A stretch of DNA of 64,000 nucleotides, from positions 18,668-82,667 of the forward strand of contig JAMXFF010000034.1 of the NCBI GenBank assembly GCA_025370845.1, written 5' to 3'. The position numbers and the translations under genes are program-made. Origin of the DNA: Laspinema palackyanum D2a (GTDB taxonomy: Bacteria > Cyanobacteriota > Cyanobacteriia > Cyanobacteriales > Laspinemataceae). Below are positions 39,585 to 48,916 of this stretch, one piece after another. Under the pieces are notes generated by a model. That model was not told the DNA's origin. It saw only the letters and a program-made list of their open reading frames with translations, and made no database searches. Each line of letters starts with the position of its first letter. The stretch's first letter is position 1.

Positions 39585-40542
39585 TAAAAAAATGGGAGGG
39601 GTCATGACAATGGTGGATAGTTTGACTCGTTCCTCTCTATCCGAACAGTTTGACTTTAAGACCGTGTGCTTGGATGCCAATGAAGCCATCAATGAACGGA
39701 TAACACCGGATGTTGTGGTGATTAATAAAGCCTGTACCTGGCGGAGAATTCCGAATTTACTGTGGTTAAGTATCCGTAAAAGAAAAACCCAGGTGGTGAT
39801 TATCGAGCATCATTATACGGCGGGATTTGAAACCCATCAGGTTCCGGAGAAAACGCGCTTCCGGCTGATGCTAAAAATTTCCTACTCTTTAGCCGATCGC
39901 GTGGTCGCGGTTTCAGAGGATCAAGCGGATTGGATGTTTAAAAATAACTTAGTAGAGGCCGATAAACTACATCTAATCAACCCTGCGGTCAAACTCAAGG
40001 AATTCCTGGAAGTTCCTGAGCGCGAACCCCGCCAAGAAATTCGTTTAGCTGCTTATGGTCGATTCTGCCAACAAAAAGGTTTTGACATTTTGCTAGAGGC
40101 TATGAAGTTAATTCCCCAACATACGGTTAATTTATATTTAGGAGGAGATGGACCGGATAAGGAAGACCTCAAAGAACGCGCCCTGGGGTTAAAAAATGTC
40201 AAATTTTGTGGGGCGATCGAAGATGTACCCCAGTTTTTAGAAGGATGTGATGCAGTGGTCATTTCATCGCGCTGGGAACCCTTTGGGTTAGTCTGTATGG
40301 AAGCCAAAGCCGCCGGGAAGCCCGTGATTGCCTCGGATATTGATGGGTTACGAGAACAAGTGCGCGATTGTGGAATCTTGGTTCCCCCAGAAGATCCGGT
40401 CCAATTGGCTTCTGCGATCGCCTCCTTGGGCGAAAGTGACCTCTTGACTTGGGGTCAAAACGGGCGAAATTCGGTCAAAGATGCCCGCAACCAATTTTTA
40501 ACTCAATGGGAAAACTTACTGGGGGAATTAACAGAAGATTAA
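39550..40542 (+). CDS. glycosyltransferase family 4 protein
   Basis: 330 residues, GT-B fold. The N-terminal half starts with KKRILFLISDKKMGGVMTMV, and the nucleotide-sugar half has LAAYGRFCQQKGFDILLEAM and the retaining-transferase motif EPFGLVCMEAKAAGKPVIASD, with the two Glu spaced EX7E. It adds a sugar to a lipid-linked repeat unit on the cytoplasmic side; donor and acceptor unknown. It is somewhat shorter than many GT4 enzymes. It overlaps the end of the wzy-like gene, indicating one transcript. Confidence 0.92.
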   Translation: MKKKRILFLISDKKMGGVMTMVDSLTRSSLSEQFDFKTVCLDANEAINERITPDVVVINKACTWRRIPNLLWLSIRKRKTQVVIIEHHYTAGFETHQVPEKTRFRLMLKISYSLADRVVAVSEDQADWMFKNNLVEADKLHLINPAVKLKEFLEVPEREPRQEIRLAAYGRFCQQKGFDILLEAMKLIPQHTVNLYLGGDGPDKEDLKERALGLKNVKFCGAIEDVPQFLEGCDAVVISSRWEPFGLVCMEAKAAGKPVIASDIDGLREQVRDCGILVPPEDPVQLASAIASLGESDLLTWGQNGRNSVKDARNQFLTQWENLLGELTED

Positions 40543-40624
40543 AACCTCTTTCATTTTTTTAAAATCCCCATAACCCATCCCCCAACAAATCTCAATCAAT
40601 CATCTACAGAAAGGAAGACATTAA

Positions 40625-41707
40625 ATGAAAAAGTCCATGCGCTGGGATCGTTTTTTTACGAGGGGAACACCAGTTATCGCATTGCCGGATTGGAATGCTC
40701 CTCGGCTTTTTGTCCCGGCTAAAAATTTTTCGCAGCGATGGAAAGGAAGCGCCTTGTGTCCTCCTCCCTCGGTTAATCCCGATGCCATTGCCTTGCCCCC
40801 CAAGTTGAGGCGACTCTTGTATCGAATTCGGGTGGCTTTAGGGCCCTCGCCGATCATCATTGCCAACCGAAAAAAGTCGGGCTCAATCGATATTAAGGGG
40901 TTTGTCCGGGAGATTTTTCCCGAGTTTAGTTGGGCCGCGTTTTCTGTGGGTGTTCCGGGGAAAGCACAGAAAATTACCGCCCAACTCTGGAACGATCGCA
41001 ATCAAGTGATTGGCTATCTGAAATACTCGTCCAAACCCATCGCCTGCGATCGCATCGCCCGGGAATACGCCGTTCTCTCTCAACTCAATGTCCAACCCAG
41101 ACCCTTAAAATTTGGCCCGTTGAGTAAGGGGACTGCCCTTGTAATCGAACCGATTCCGGGAAAACATATCTCTTGTGGAACGCTTCCCCCTGAACCGCAA
41201 ATTCTCACCCTTCTGGATCAGTATGCGATCGCCAAACCTGTTCCCCTGAATGAGCATCCTTGGGTTCAATCCTTCCAACAGACTGCCGATCCCATAGCCC
41301 TGAAGTGGTTAGATGCCTTGGGCAATCGCCCCTGGCCCGTGGTTGCCTTACATGGGGACTTTTCCCCCTGGAACCTGTTGCGATCGCCCGATGACAAGAT
41401 TTTTGCCATTGACTGGGAATATGGAGTTGCCGAAGGGTTTCCGTACCTTGACCTCGCGTATTACATCCTACAAGTCGCCTATTGGTGCTTGGAGTGGTCT
41501 CCCACTCAAGCTTTTGAGTATGCGGTGGAGTTTCTCTCTAGCCCTTCGGGGCCAAACCTCACATTAGCAGAGGCAAAGGCGATCGTGCGATTGAGTGCCT
41601 ATCAGGGCTATCAATTTATGCTCGAAGATGGACATTCTATCGAAGAAAAACCTCAATATTGGCGCTCTAAGGTGTGGGAACATGAACTTTGCAACATTTC
41701 AAACTAA
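40625..41707 (+). CDS. aminoglycoside/choline-kinase-fold phosphotransferase
   Basis: 360 residues. The C-terminal half carries the APH catalytic loop HGDFSPWNLLRS (about 240-252: catalytic Asp and metal-binding Asn) and IDWEYGVAEGFPYLDLAYY with the metal-binding Asp. The N-terminal ATP-binding part is divergent. Kinases of this fold phosphorylate small hydroxylated substrates. In an exopolysaccharide locus a sugar, choline-like head group or lipid carrier is a reasonable guess but only inference. It follows the GT4 gene by about 80 bases and overlaps the flippase start by about 26 bases. Confidence 0.85.
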   Translation: MKKSMRWDRFFTRGTPVIALPDWNAPRLFVPAKNFSQRWKGSALCPPPSVNPDAIALPPKLRRLLYRIRVALGPSPIIIANRKKSGSIDIKGFVREIFPEFSWAAFSVGVPGKAQKITAQLWNDRNQVIGYLKYSSKPIACDRIAREYAVLSQLNVQPRPLKFGPLSKGTALVIEPIPGKHISCGTLPPEPQILTLLDQYAIAKPVPLNEHPWVQSFQQTADPIALKWLDALGNRPWPVVALHGDFSPWNLLRSPDDKIFAIDWEYGVAEGFPYLDLAYYILQVAYWCLEWSPTQAFEYAVEFLSSPSGPNLTLAEAKAIVRLSAYQGYQFMLEDGHSIEEKPQYWRSKVWEHELCNISN

Positions 41708-42944
41708 AGTTAAAAAGAAGCTCAATAACAAATTTGTTCAGAATATTGGCTGGCTGACTGGGGCAGAATTTGCCATCCGTGTTGTCCGCTTACTGACCAC
41801 CGTGGTCTTAGCCCGGTTCTTAACCCAATACGATTATGGCTTGGCAGCCATTGTCTTAACCACTTACGAGTTTACCCGGGTCTTTACAGACATTGGAATT
41901 GGCGCTAAACTCATTCAAGCCGAACCGGAAGAACTGGAAGACTTATGTCGAAACGCCTATTGGTTGTGTTGGGTCCTTTATAGCGGCTTATTCCTCGCTC
42001 AGGCCATTGTCGCTTTTCCCATTGCCTGGTTTTATAGCGATACCAATTTGATTCTACCCATCGCCGTTTTGGGAGGAGTCTTTTTAATAACCCCTATAGG
42101 GGTGGTGCAAGCGATATTACTGCGCCGAGAAAATCGGTTAGAAATCCAAGCTCTCAATCACACCTTAGTTCAGGGTTCAAGTAATCTTTTATCCCTTGTC
42201 TTCGCCATATTGGGTTTGGGCATCTGGGCGATCGTCATTCCTCAACTCCTCGTCACTCCCTTGTGGGCTTATATCTACTTACGCCACCATTCCTGGCGCC
42301 CCAGTGGCGGATTTCGCAAAGAAAAATGGGCGGAGATTTTTGGATTTGGGAAAAATGTCTTAGGCATTGAACTGTTAAAGACACTCAGAACCAACCTAGA
42401 TTATCTGCTCGTGGGTCGCTTCTTAGGAATTACGGAGTTAGGAATCTACTTCTTTGCCTTTAATGCTGGATTGGGGATTAGCTTGAGTATCATTAAATCC
42501 ATTAACTCGGCCTTATTACCTCATTTGTGTTCCATGCGCCAAGACTGGGGTAGAATGAAGCAGCAGTTTTATAAGAGCTTAAAGGTGATTGGAGGATTAA
42601 TCATTCCCTTGGCACTCTTACAATCGACTTTAGCACCCTTTTATGTTCCCATTGTTTTTGGAGAAAAATGGATTGAAGCCATTCCGGTCTTAATGATTAT
42701 CTGTATCTCGGCTATCCCTCGCCCCTTCGGTGATGCGGCCTCTCAGTTAATGATCGCAATTGGCCGACCGGATATCGATTTTAAGTGGAATATCATCTTT
42801 ACCCTAGTCTTTACCCTCAGCTTGTTTGTGGGTATCCAATGGCAAGTAATTGGATTAGCTTTGACCGTATTAATTGTTCATGTGATCGCCTTACCCGCCT
42901 ATACAATTTGGGCGAGTCGGTACGCCTTTAACCGCCCTCATTAA
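41682..42944 (+). CDS. polysaccharide flippase (Wzx/MOP family)
   Basis: About 420 residues with roughly twelve membrane helices. The N-terminus NIGWLTGAEFAIRVVRLLTT, then VVLARFLTQYDYGLAAIVLT, is typical of Wzx/RfbX-type exporters that flip undecaprenyl-linked repeat units to the periplasm. The frame stays open upstream to 41595 inside the previous gene. ATG at 41682 is chosen because it follows GTGGGA and yields a typical short cytoplasmic N-terminus. Completes a Wzx/Wzy/Wzz set with 36793 and 38286. Confidence 0.93.
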   Translation: MNFATFQTKVKKKLNNKFVQNIGWLTGAEFAIRVVRLLTTVVLARFLTQYDYGLAAIVLTTYEFTRVFTDIGIGAKLIQAEPEELEDLCRNAYWLCWVLYSGLFLAQAIVAFPIAWFYSDTNLILPIAVLGGVFLITPIGVVQAILLRRENRLEIQALNHTLVQGSSNLLSLVFAILGLGIWAIVIPQLLVTPLWAYIYLRHHSWRPSGGFRKEKWAEIFGFGKNVLGIELLKTLRTNLDYLLVGRFLGITELGIYFFAFNAGLGISLSIIKSINSALLPHLCSMRQDWGRMKQQFYKSLKVIGGLIIPLALLQSTLAPFYVPIVFGEKWIEAIPVLMIICISAIPRPFGDAASQLMIAIGRPDIDFKWNIIFTLVFTLSLFVGIQWQVIGLALTVLIVHVIALPAYTIWASRYAFNRPH

Positions 42945-43110
42945 TCATCTTCCACTCGGTCTATTTTTTTGCAGGAGTTCCTACTTCTGTAAAAAATTTA
43001 GACGGATTCAAGGAGAGTGAGTTTTAGGAAGTTTTGGGTCCCGGGACAACGGTTCATCCAAGGGAATTGCAACCCCCTTTCGTTTTACCATCAGAAAAAG
43101 GAATAAATCT

Positions 43111-44136
43111 ATGAAATTAGTATCTGTGATCATTTCAGTTTACAACCTCGAATCTCTGATTGCTGCTACCTTGCAGTCGGTTTTTAATCAGACTTACAAA
43201 AACTTAGAAATTATCGTAGTTGATGACGGGTCAAAGGACCGTTCGGCTGAAGTATGCGAAACCTTTAAAGATCCCCGCATGAAATTAATTCGTCAGAAAA
43301 ATAGAGGGGCAAGTGCCGCACGAAATACCGCAATGCGTCATGCTCAAGGAGACTACATTGCCATTCTCGATGGGGATGATCTGTGGTTACCTGAAAAAAT
43401 TGAAAAGCAAGTTAAGCATTTGGAACAATCTCCTCAGATTGGGATTAGCTACACCCAGTCCGCTTTTATCGATGAAGCGGGAGAATCGATGGGACTCTAT
43501 CAAATGCCGAAACTGACTGATATTACGATCCGAGACATCCTCTGCCGTAATCCGATTAGCAATGGCTCCTCAGCGGTTATTCGCAAAGAAGCGATTGACC
43601 AAATTAAATTTCAAGATTACCTCGATGGAGAACTCACCGATTTTTATTGGGACGAAGAAAAGGCATTGCAATCCTCGGAAGATGTTGATTTCTGGTTCCG
43701 AATTGCTCTCCAAGCGGGCTGGAAAATGGAGGGAATTGGCGAAATCCTCACTTTATATCGGATTAATTCTAAAGGACTTTCCGCCAAATTGTTAAGCAAA
43801 CAAGAGTCTTGGGAAAGACTTCTCGAAAAAACCCGCAATTATGCCCCCACAGAGATGGCTCAATGGGAAAAACCAGCCCGCGCTTATCACCTCCGATATC
43901 TCGCTCGCCGTGCTGTTACCTTACGCGATGGTCGAACCGCTCTAAAATTGGCCTGGGATGCGATCGTTACCCACCCGAAAATGTGGATAGAAGAACCGAT
44001 CCGAACTGGAGTGACCTTCGCAGCAGCCTGTTTCCTTTCTTTACTACCTAAGTCTTTGTATCAGCAACTGGAAGAACTGGGAATCAAACTATCAGCCCGC
44101 AGTCAAAAGCGTCAAGTGGCCCAATTTAAAAGTTAA
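43111..44136 (+). CDS. glycosyltransferase family 2 protein (copy A)
   Basis: 341 residues. GT-A fold with SVIISVYNLESLIAATLQSV at the N-terminus, nucleotide-binding IVVDDGSKD (about 36-44), and the metal-binding DGDDLW (about 90-95, DxD-type). The acidic EDVDFWFRIALQAGW (about 190-205) supplies the catalytic region. The C-terminal 100 residues form a helical extension rather than clear membrane helices. The start follows AAAAGGAA. It is a paralogue of the gene at 44377, with the same domain order and matching C-terminus. Confidence 0.93.
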   Translation: MKLVSVIISVYNLESLIAATLQSVFNQTYKNLEIIVVDDGSKDRSAEVCETFKDPRMKLIRQKNRGASAARNTAMRHAQGDYIAILDGDDLWLPEKIEKQVKHLEQSPQIGISYTQSAFIDEAGESMGLYQMPKLTDITIRDILCRNPISNGSSAVIRKEAIDQIKFQDYLDGELTDFYWDEEKALQSSEDVDFWFRIALQAGWKMEGIGEILTLYRINSKGLSAKLLSKQESWERLLEKTRNYAPTEMAQWEKPARAYHLRYLARRAVTLRDGRTALKLAWDAIVTHPKMWIEEPIRTGVTFAAACFLSLLPKSLYQQLEELGIKLSARSQKRQVAQFKS

Positions 44137-44376
44137 TTCCTCTTGTTACATCTGGGATTTTGCCTTGTTTTTCATTTTCCTGGAAAACGAGGCATTCCTA
44201 AAGAAATCATCAGGGGTTCTAATTTTTTCAAGCCAATGGCTAATCCTGAATTGAGACTTTCGGGTTGGGGCAGTTGATCCCAGGGAAGTGGATAGGTCTG
44301 ATGACCCCCTCACGCCAATTGGTGAACTCCAAAAATCTTCCAACTATTGCTTTTTTTCAAAAGAGGAAATTAACGG

Positions 44377-45444
44377 ATGAAATTTGTTTCTGTGATTGTT
44401 CCCGTTTACAATGTCGAAGGATATATTGCCGAAACCATTCGCTCAGTTTTGGCTCAAACCTATTCCCATTTTGAAGTTTTAATCGTGGATGATGGCTCAC
44501 CGGACCGAAGTATAGAAATTTGTGAGCAACAGTTTGATGACCCAAGAATTAAAATTATTCGCCAAGCCAATCGGGGATTAGCCGGAGCGAGAAATACAGG
44601 AATTCGTCATGCCCAAGGCGAATATTTAGCTTTTTTAGATAGCGATGATTTGTGGGAGGCGGATAAACTGGCGAAACATATTGAACATCTCGATTCGGCC
44701 TTAGAGGTGGGGATTAGTTTCAGTCGTTCTGCTTTAATTGATGAAGCGGGCAATCCCACCGGAACCTATTTGATGCCCCAATTAACCGATATTGATGTGC
44801 CTTGTTTGTTGCGGGGCAGTCCTTTAGGGAATGGTTCAACTCCCGTGATTCGACGTGAGGTGTTTGATGCAATTGAATTTGAAGCGAACCTCTATGGAAC
44901 CGTGGACACTTTTTACTTTGATGAAGCGTTCCGGCAGTCGGAAGATATTGAATGTTGGTTAAGGATTGCTTTAACCACCGAATGGAAATTTGAAGGACTT
45001 CCCGAAGCGCTTACCTTATACCGGGTGAATAGGGGAGGTCTTTCGGCTAACTATCTTAAGCAGCTTGAAAGTTGGGAACAGGTGTTAGAAAAAACCCGGT
45101 CCTACGCACCAGAAGCGATCGCTCAATGGTGGGATTTGGCGATCGCCTACGAACTGCGATATTTGGCCCGAAGTGCCATTCGCGTCAAAAATGGCAAAGT
45201 TGCCGTAGATTTGATGAATCGATCGCTATTGACCTACTGGCGCATCCTGCTAGAGGAACCTCGGCGCACGGTTTTAACCCTAATCGCTGCTTATGTCTTG
45301 CGATTGTTACCGCCCTCGGTTTATAGCTGGATTGAGAATCGCGGCAATCAGTTAAATGGTTCCACCCAACAGCAGAAAATTCAACGTGATCGCCATCCCG
45401 AAACCTCCCCATCCAGCATCGGAATCGGGGTGTCCCTAAAATAG
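44377..45444 (+). CDS. glycosyltransferase family 2 protein (copy B)
   Basis: 355 residues, paralogous to copy A: SVIVPVYNVEGYIAETIRSV, LIVDDGSPDRS, LDSDDLW (metal-binding DxD) and EDIECWLRIALTTEWKFEG align along the length. The pair probably arose by tandem duplication and may add related sugars in sequence. AAGAGGAAATTAACGG precedes the ATG. About 240 non-coding bases separate the two copies. Confidence 0.93.
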   Translation: MKFVSVIVPVYNVEGYIAETIRSVLAQTYSHFEVLIVDDGSPDRSIEICEQQFDDPRIKIIRQANRGLAGARNTGIRHAQGEYLAFLDSDDLWEADKLAKHIEHLDSALEVGISFSRSALIDEAGNPTGTYLMPQLTDIDVPCLLRGSPLGNGSTPVIRREVFDAIEFEANLYGTVDTFYFDEAFRQSEDIECWLRIALTTEWKFEGLPEALTLYRVNRGGLSANYLKQLESWEQVLEKTRSYAPEAIAQWWDLAIAYELRYLARSAIRVKNGKVAVDLMNRSLLTYWRILLEEPRRTVLTLIAAYVLRLLPPSVYSWIENRGNQLNGSTQQQKIQRDRHPETSPSSIGIGVSLK

Positions 45445-45604
45445 CCCTTGGCGATCGCTTGCGATCAGGCGTTAAAATGGAGAAATAGCCCTCACCCCAT
45501 CCGGTTGGGGCTTTCCAGATTAAGCCCCCTGATAGCGGGCTATTGTAAGGTTTTACAAACCAGATTTGGCCTAAACCCACTGAAAACCTGATCGGATTGT
45601 GACA

Positions 45605-46705
45605 ATGTTTAACCATTGGTTTCAAAGAAAGATACGAACCTCTGTTTTAGGGTTTACCGCCCTCGCATTGGCAGCATCTGCCACCGTGTTCGCAATCGGG
45701 TCCTTTGCTCTGGATAACCGCGATCGCCTCGCCCAGAACAGAGGCAATTTTGAAGTTAGAAATAGTAAAATTTATGCCCCGGATGGCTCAGAATTTCTGA
45801 TTAAAGGGACCAATATCAACGGTCCTGATTTTGGATGGCCCGGAGATACCCCAGGCTTTGTCGATTTAGTCGCAGACTGTTGGAATTTCAACACAGTTCG
45901 AGTCAATATCCGGCTTTTAGGGGGCGAAATATCTTATGAGGAGAATGGCACAATTGAGGAGATCATTGACGTTTACACAGGTCGCGGTTTAGTCACAATG
46001 GTAGAAGCCCATGATCACACGGGATCCTACTATGAAGGAGAAGACTTAGAAGTTCTTAAAGATTTCTATCGCGACCTAGCCATCCAATATAAAAATAACC
46101 CTTATGTTTGGTTCAATGTGATGAATGAACCGGGGGGTCACGAGAGTAGCGCCAATCTCGATAAATGGTTAAAAATTCATCAAGAAGTCATTAAAGTGAT
46201 TCGCGATGAAGTTGGTGCCGACAACATTATCGTGATTGATGGGCATTACTGGGGCCAAGATGTGGGGGAGTGGAACTCTAAATCGGTTTCTTCGGAAAAA
46301 AGTTCCATTTTAGGACATTCTCAAAAACTTATAAACTTTAATGATAAACGCTACGATAATTTAGTATTTAGCGTTCATTTTTATGACCAATGGAAGTTCT
46401 CTCAAACTAAAATGGCGGATTATTTAGACCGCGCCATCGCGAAAAATATCCCCTTAATTATCGGAGAATATGGGGTGGAAAAAAATGCCGAATTTAAGTC
46501 TCCGGTTGAGTTTATGTTCAATACAGCCGTTCCTCGAAATATCGGGCGGATTGTTTGGGCCTGGTGGGGAGGGGATAATTTTGAATTAACCACCACCGAT
46601 AATGGCGGAGGGCATCATATCGATAGCTGTGAAAATCCAACGAACTTAACTTGGCTGGGTGAGCAAGTGTGGAAAGATAATCATGGAGAATATCCCCGAA
46701 ATTGA
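45605..46705 (+). CDS. secreted GH5-family glycoside hydrolase (cellulase-like)
   Basis: About 366 residues. An N-terminal membrane/signal segment (about 10-36, SVLGFTALALAASATVFAIGSFA) precedes a glycoside hydrolase family 5 TIM barrel. The acid/base is Glu175 in NVMNEPGG and the nucleophile Glu288 in LIIGEYG. His258 and Tyr260 (SVHFYDQW) and the WAWWGGDN segment match the clan GH-A active site. It hydrolyses beta-linked glucan or mannan-type chains; the actual substrate is unknown. In a polysaccharide locus it may trim or release the nascent polymer. ATG at 45605 is preferred over a GTG two codons upstream. The stop lies 17 bases before the next ATG. Confidence 0.93.
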   Translation: MFNHWFQRKIRTSVLGFTALALAASATVFAIGSFALDNRDRLAQNRGNFEVRNSKIYAPDGSEFLIKGTNINGPDFGWPGDTPGFVDLVADCWNFNTVRVNIRLLGGEISYEENGTIEEIIDVYTGRGLVTMVEAHDHTGSYYEGEDLEVLKDFYRDLAIQYKNNPYVWFNVMNEPGGHESSANLDKWLKIHQEVIKVIRDEVGADNIIVIDGHYWGQDVGEWNSKSVSSEKSSILGHSQKLINFNDKRYDNLVFSVHFYDQWKFSQTKMADYLDRAIAKNIPLIIGEYGVEKNAEFKSPVEFMFNTAVPRNIGRIVWAWWGGDNFELTTTDNGGGHHIDSCENPTNLTWLGEQVWKDNHGEYPRN

Positions 46706-46722
46706 GCCAGCGTAACCCACCG

Positions 46723-48894
46723 ATGAACAGTCACCCCTGGGGTTTAAACTGGAGGATTTCTGTCCCCAAAAGTCTCGCACTTTTAGCTGTTGCTCTCTTA
46801 CAACCGATCGCCTTAACAGGTTGTTTTTCTCCCGAGCCAATTCAACCCCAAGCGATACAAACTGAGTTTCCCTCCGGGTGGAATAATGTGGCAGTGGGCG
46901 GTGGAGGATATGTCACGGGCCTCTATCTCCATCCCCAAGTGCCTAACTTAGGATATATCCGCACGGATATGGGAGGGTTCTATCGCTGGGACCCAACCGA
47001 TACCCGGTGGATACCCCTCACCGATCGCTTTACCCGGTCTGAAAGTGGTTACTATGGCGGGGAAGCGTTGGCACTTGACCCCAACCATCCCGATCGAGTG
47101 TATATTGCGGCAGGCAAATATTTATGGGCCGAACCGGGGACCATTTTTAAGTCTAGCGATCGCGGTCAAACTTGGGTGCAGTCGGATCTGCGCCTGCCAA
47201 TGGGCGGCAACGAAGAACTGCGCGGTGCTGGAAATCGCCTGGTAGTCAGTCCCCATGACTCGAATTTGCTCTTATTTGGGTCCCGACAAAATGGCTTATG
47301 GCGCTCCATTGATGCCGGAATGACCTGGAACCCCGTCCCCGGTTTTCCCACCCCTTCAGACTCAAAAATTGGCATTCTGGCGATCGCTTTTGACCCCAAC
47401 CGGGCCAACCAAATTTATGCCAACGTTTACGGCGATCGGCTCTATGAATCCACCGATGGCGGAACCACCTGGAATCCTCTTGCCAACAGTCCCTCTCATG
47501 CCTTTAAATTAGCTGTCGCCTCCGATAGCACACTCTATGTCACCCATGCCCAAGGCGTTAGCAAATATCTCCAGGAAAGCTGGCAAGATATTACTCCCCC
47601 GCAAAACCATTTTCGGCGCTTGATTGGTCGCGAAACTCCCCCCTTTAATGGGTTAAGTATTCATCCCCAAAATCCCCAAGAACTAATTGTCAGTCATGGC
47701 GAAACCACCCGAACTCAACTTTACCATTCCCGAGATGGCGGAGTGACTTGGACTGAGAAAAAATCCCAGATTAATAATACCGTTCCCTGGTGGCCGGATG
47801 AATATTTTAGTAATCATTTGTCGGCCCTAGAATTTGACCCCATCGTTCCGGGTCGAGTCTGGTTATCGGACTGGTATGGAGTCTGGAAAACGGACAATTT
47901 TAACGAGAATCGGCCCGTTTGGACCAACTATACCCAAGGTCATGAACAGGTAGTTACCTTTGATCTCGTCTCTCCCCCCACGGGTGCATTACTCCTCAGT
48001 GCAGTTGCCGATGTGGAAGGATTTTATCACTCCCGTTTAGATCAGATTCCGCCCCAACGGTTTGGGTCTGAGCGCGATTCTTTTCAAGAGACTTATAGCC
48101 TAGACTATGCGGCCCAATCGCCTCAACATTTAGTTCGAGTCGGAGGCGATCGGTGGAACTCGCGCTATGGCGGGGCCACCTCCGCAGATGGCGGGTTAAC
48201 CTGGCAAAGATTCTCCCAATTTCCCGAAGAAATGATGCCCATGCGGGTTGCAGTTTCAGCCACCAATCCCCAGCAATTTGTCGTAACCCTCAGTGAAAAC
48301 CAAGGCATCCAAACCCAAGATAATGGTCGGTCCTGGCAACAGGTTAAAGGCTTACCGGATAGCATGAAAGGTCCTTGGAAATGGTCTCAACCCTTGGCGG
48401 CTGATTCGGTGAATGGTAACCGATTTTATTATTACCAGGATGGCAGAGTTTACCAGAGTCAGGATGGGGGATTATCCTTTGCTCCCACTAATCAAAATTT
48501 ACCTGAATCAGACTGGTATTTTCTTAAAACTATGCCCGGAGTTGAGGGAGAAGTTTGGGTCAGTTTGAACGAACATGGATTACATCGATCGCCCGATGGG
48601 GGAGAGAGTTTTTTCAAAGTGACTGGGGTAGAACGGGCTTATTTATTTGCCTTTGGAAAATCTGCCCCCGGAAAAGAAGTTCCGGCCCTCTATTTATATG
48701 GGCAAGTTGTTAATCAACCGGAGAGTATTTTTTGGTCTCCTGATTTAGGAGAAACTTGGATTGATATTGGTGAGTCGGAGATTCCCATTGGCAATCAACC
48801 CAATGTGATGGAAGCGAGTAAACAGCAGTTTGGCTTAGTGTTTATCGGGACCAATGGTCGGGGGATTTATTACCGGGCGATCGGTGATGAATAA
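46723..48894 (+). CDS. Asp-box (BNR/sortilin-like) beta-propeller lipoprotein, GH74-like
   Basis: About 723 residues. A lipoprotein signal ends at the lipobox LTGC (about residue 34). The mature part is packed with Asp-box motifs: SSDRGQTW, SIDAGMTW, STDGGTTW, SRDGGVTW, SADGGLTW, SQDGGLSF, SPDGGESF and SPDLGETW, indicating one or two seven-bladed propellers. Layout and length resemble xyloglucanase-type GH74 enzymes and VPS10/sortilin domains. I cannot identify the two catalytic Asp with certainty, so binding rather than hydrolysis is possible. It follows the GH5 gene almost without gap and probably shares its transcript. ATG at 46723 is chosen; a TTG at 46702 overlaps the GH5 stop. Confidence 0.87.
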   Translation: MNSHPWGLNWRISVPKSLALLAVALLQPIALTGCFSPEPIQPQAIQTEFPSGWNNVAVGGGGYVTGLYLHPQVPNLGYIRTDMGGFYRWDPTDTRWIPLTDRFTRSESGYYGGEALALDPNHPDRVYIAAGKYLWAEPGTIFKSSDRGQTWVQSDLRLPMGGNEELRGAGNRLVVSPHDSNLLLFGSRQNGLWRSIDAGMTWNPVPGFPTPSDSKIGILAIAFDPNRANQIYANVYGDRLYESTDGGTTWNPLANSPSHAFKLAVASDSTLYVTHAQGVSKYLQESWQDITPPQNHFRRLIGRETPPFNGLSIHPQNPQELIVSHGETTRTQLYHSRDGGVTWTEKKSQINNTVPWWPDEYFSNHLSALEFDPIVPGRVWLSDWYGVWKTDNFNENRPVWTNYTQGHEQVVTFDLVSPPTGALLLSAVADVEGFYHSRLDQIPPQRFGSERDSFQETYSLDYAAQSPQHLVRVGGDRWNSRYGGATSADGGLTWQRFSQFPEEMMPMRVAVSATNPQQFVVTLSENQGIQTQDNGRSWQQVKGLPDSMKGPWKWSQPLAADSVNGNRFYYYQDGRVYQSQDGGLSFAPTNQNLPESDWYFLKTMPGVEGEVWVSLNEHGLHRSPDGGESFFKVTGVERAYLFAFGKSAPGKEVPALYLYGQVVNQPESIFWSPDLGETWIDIGESEIPIGNQPNVMEASKQQFGLVFIGTNGRGIYYRAIGDE

Positions 48895-48916
48895 CACTTA
48901 AGCCAAAACGCCCTTG

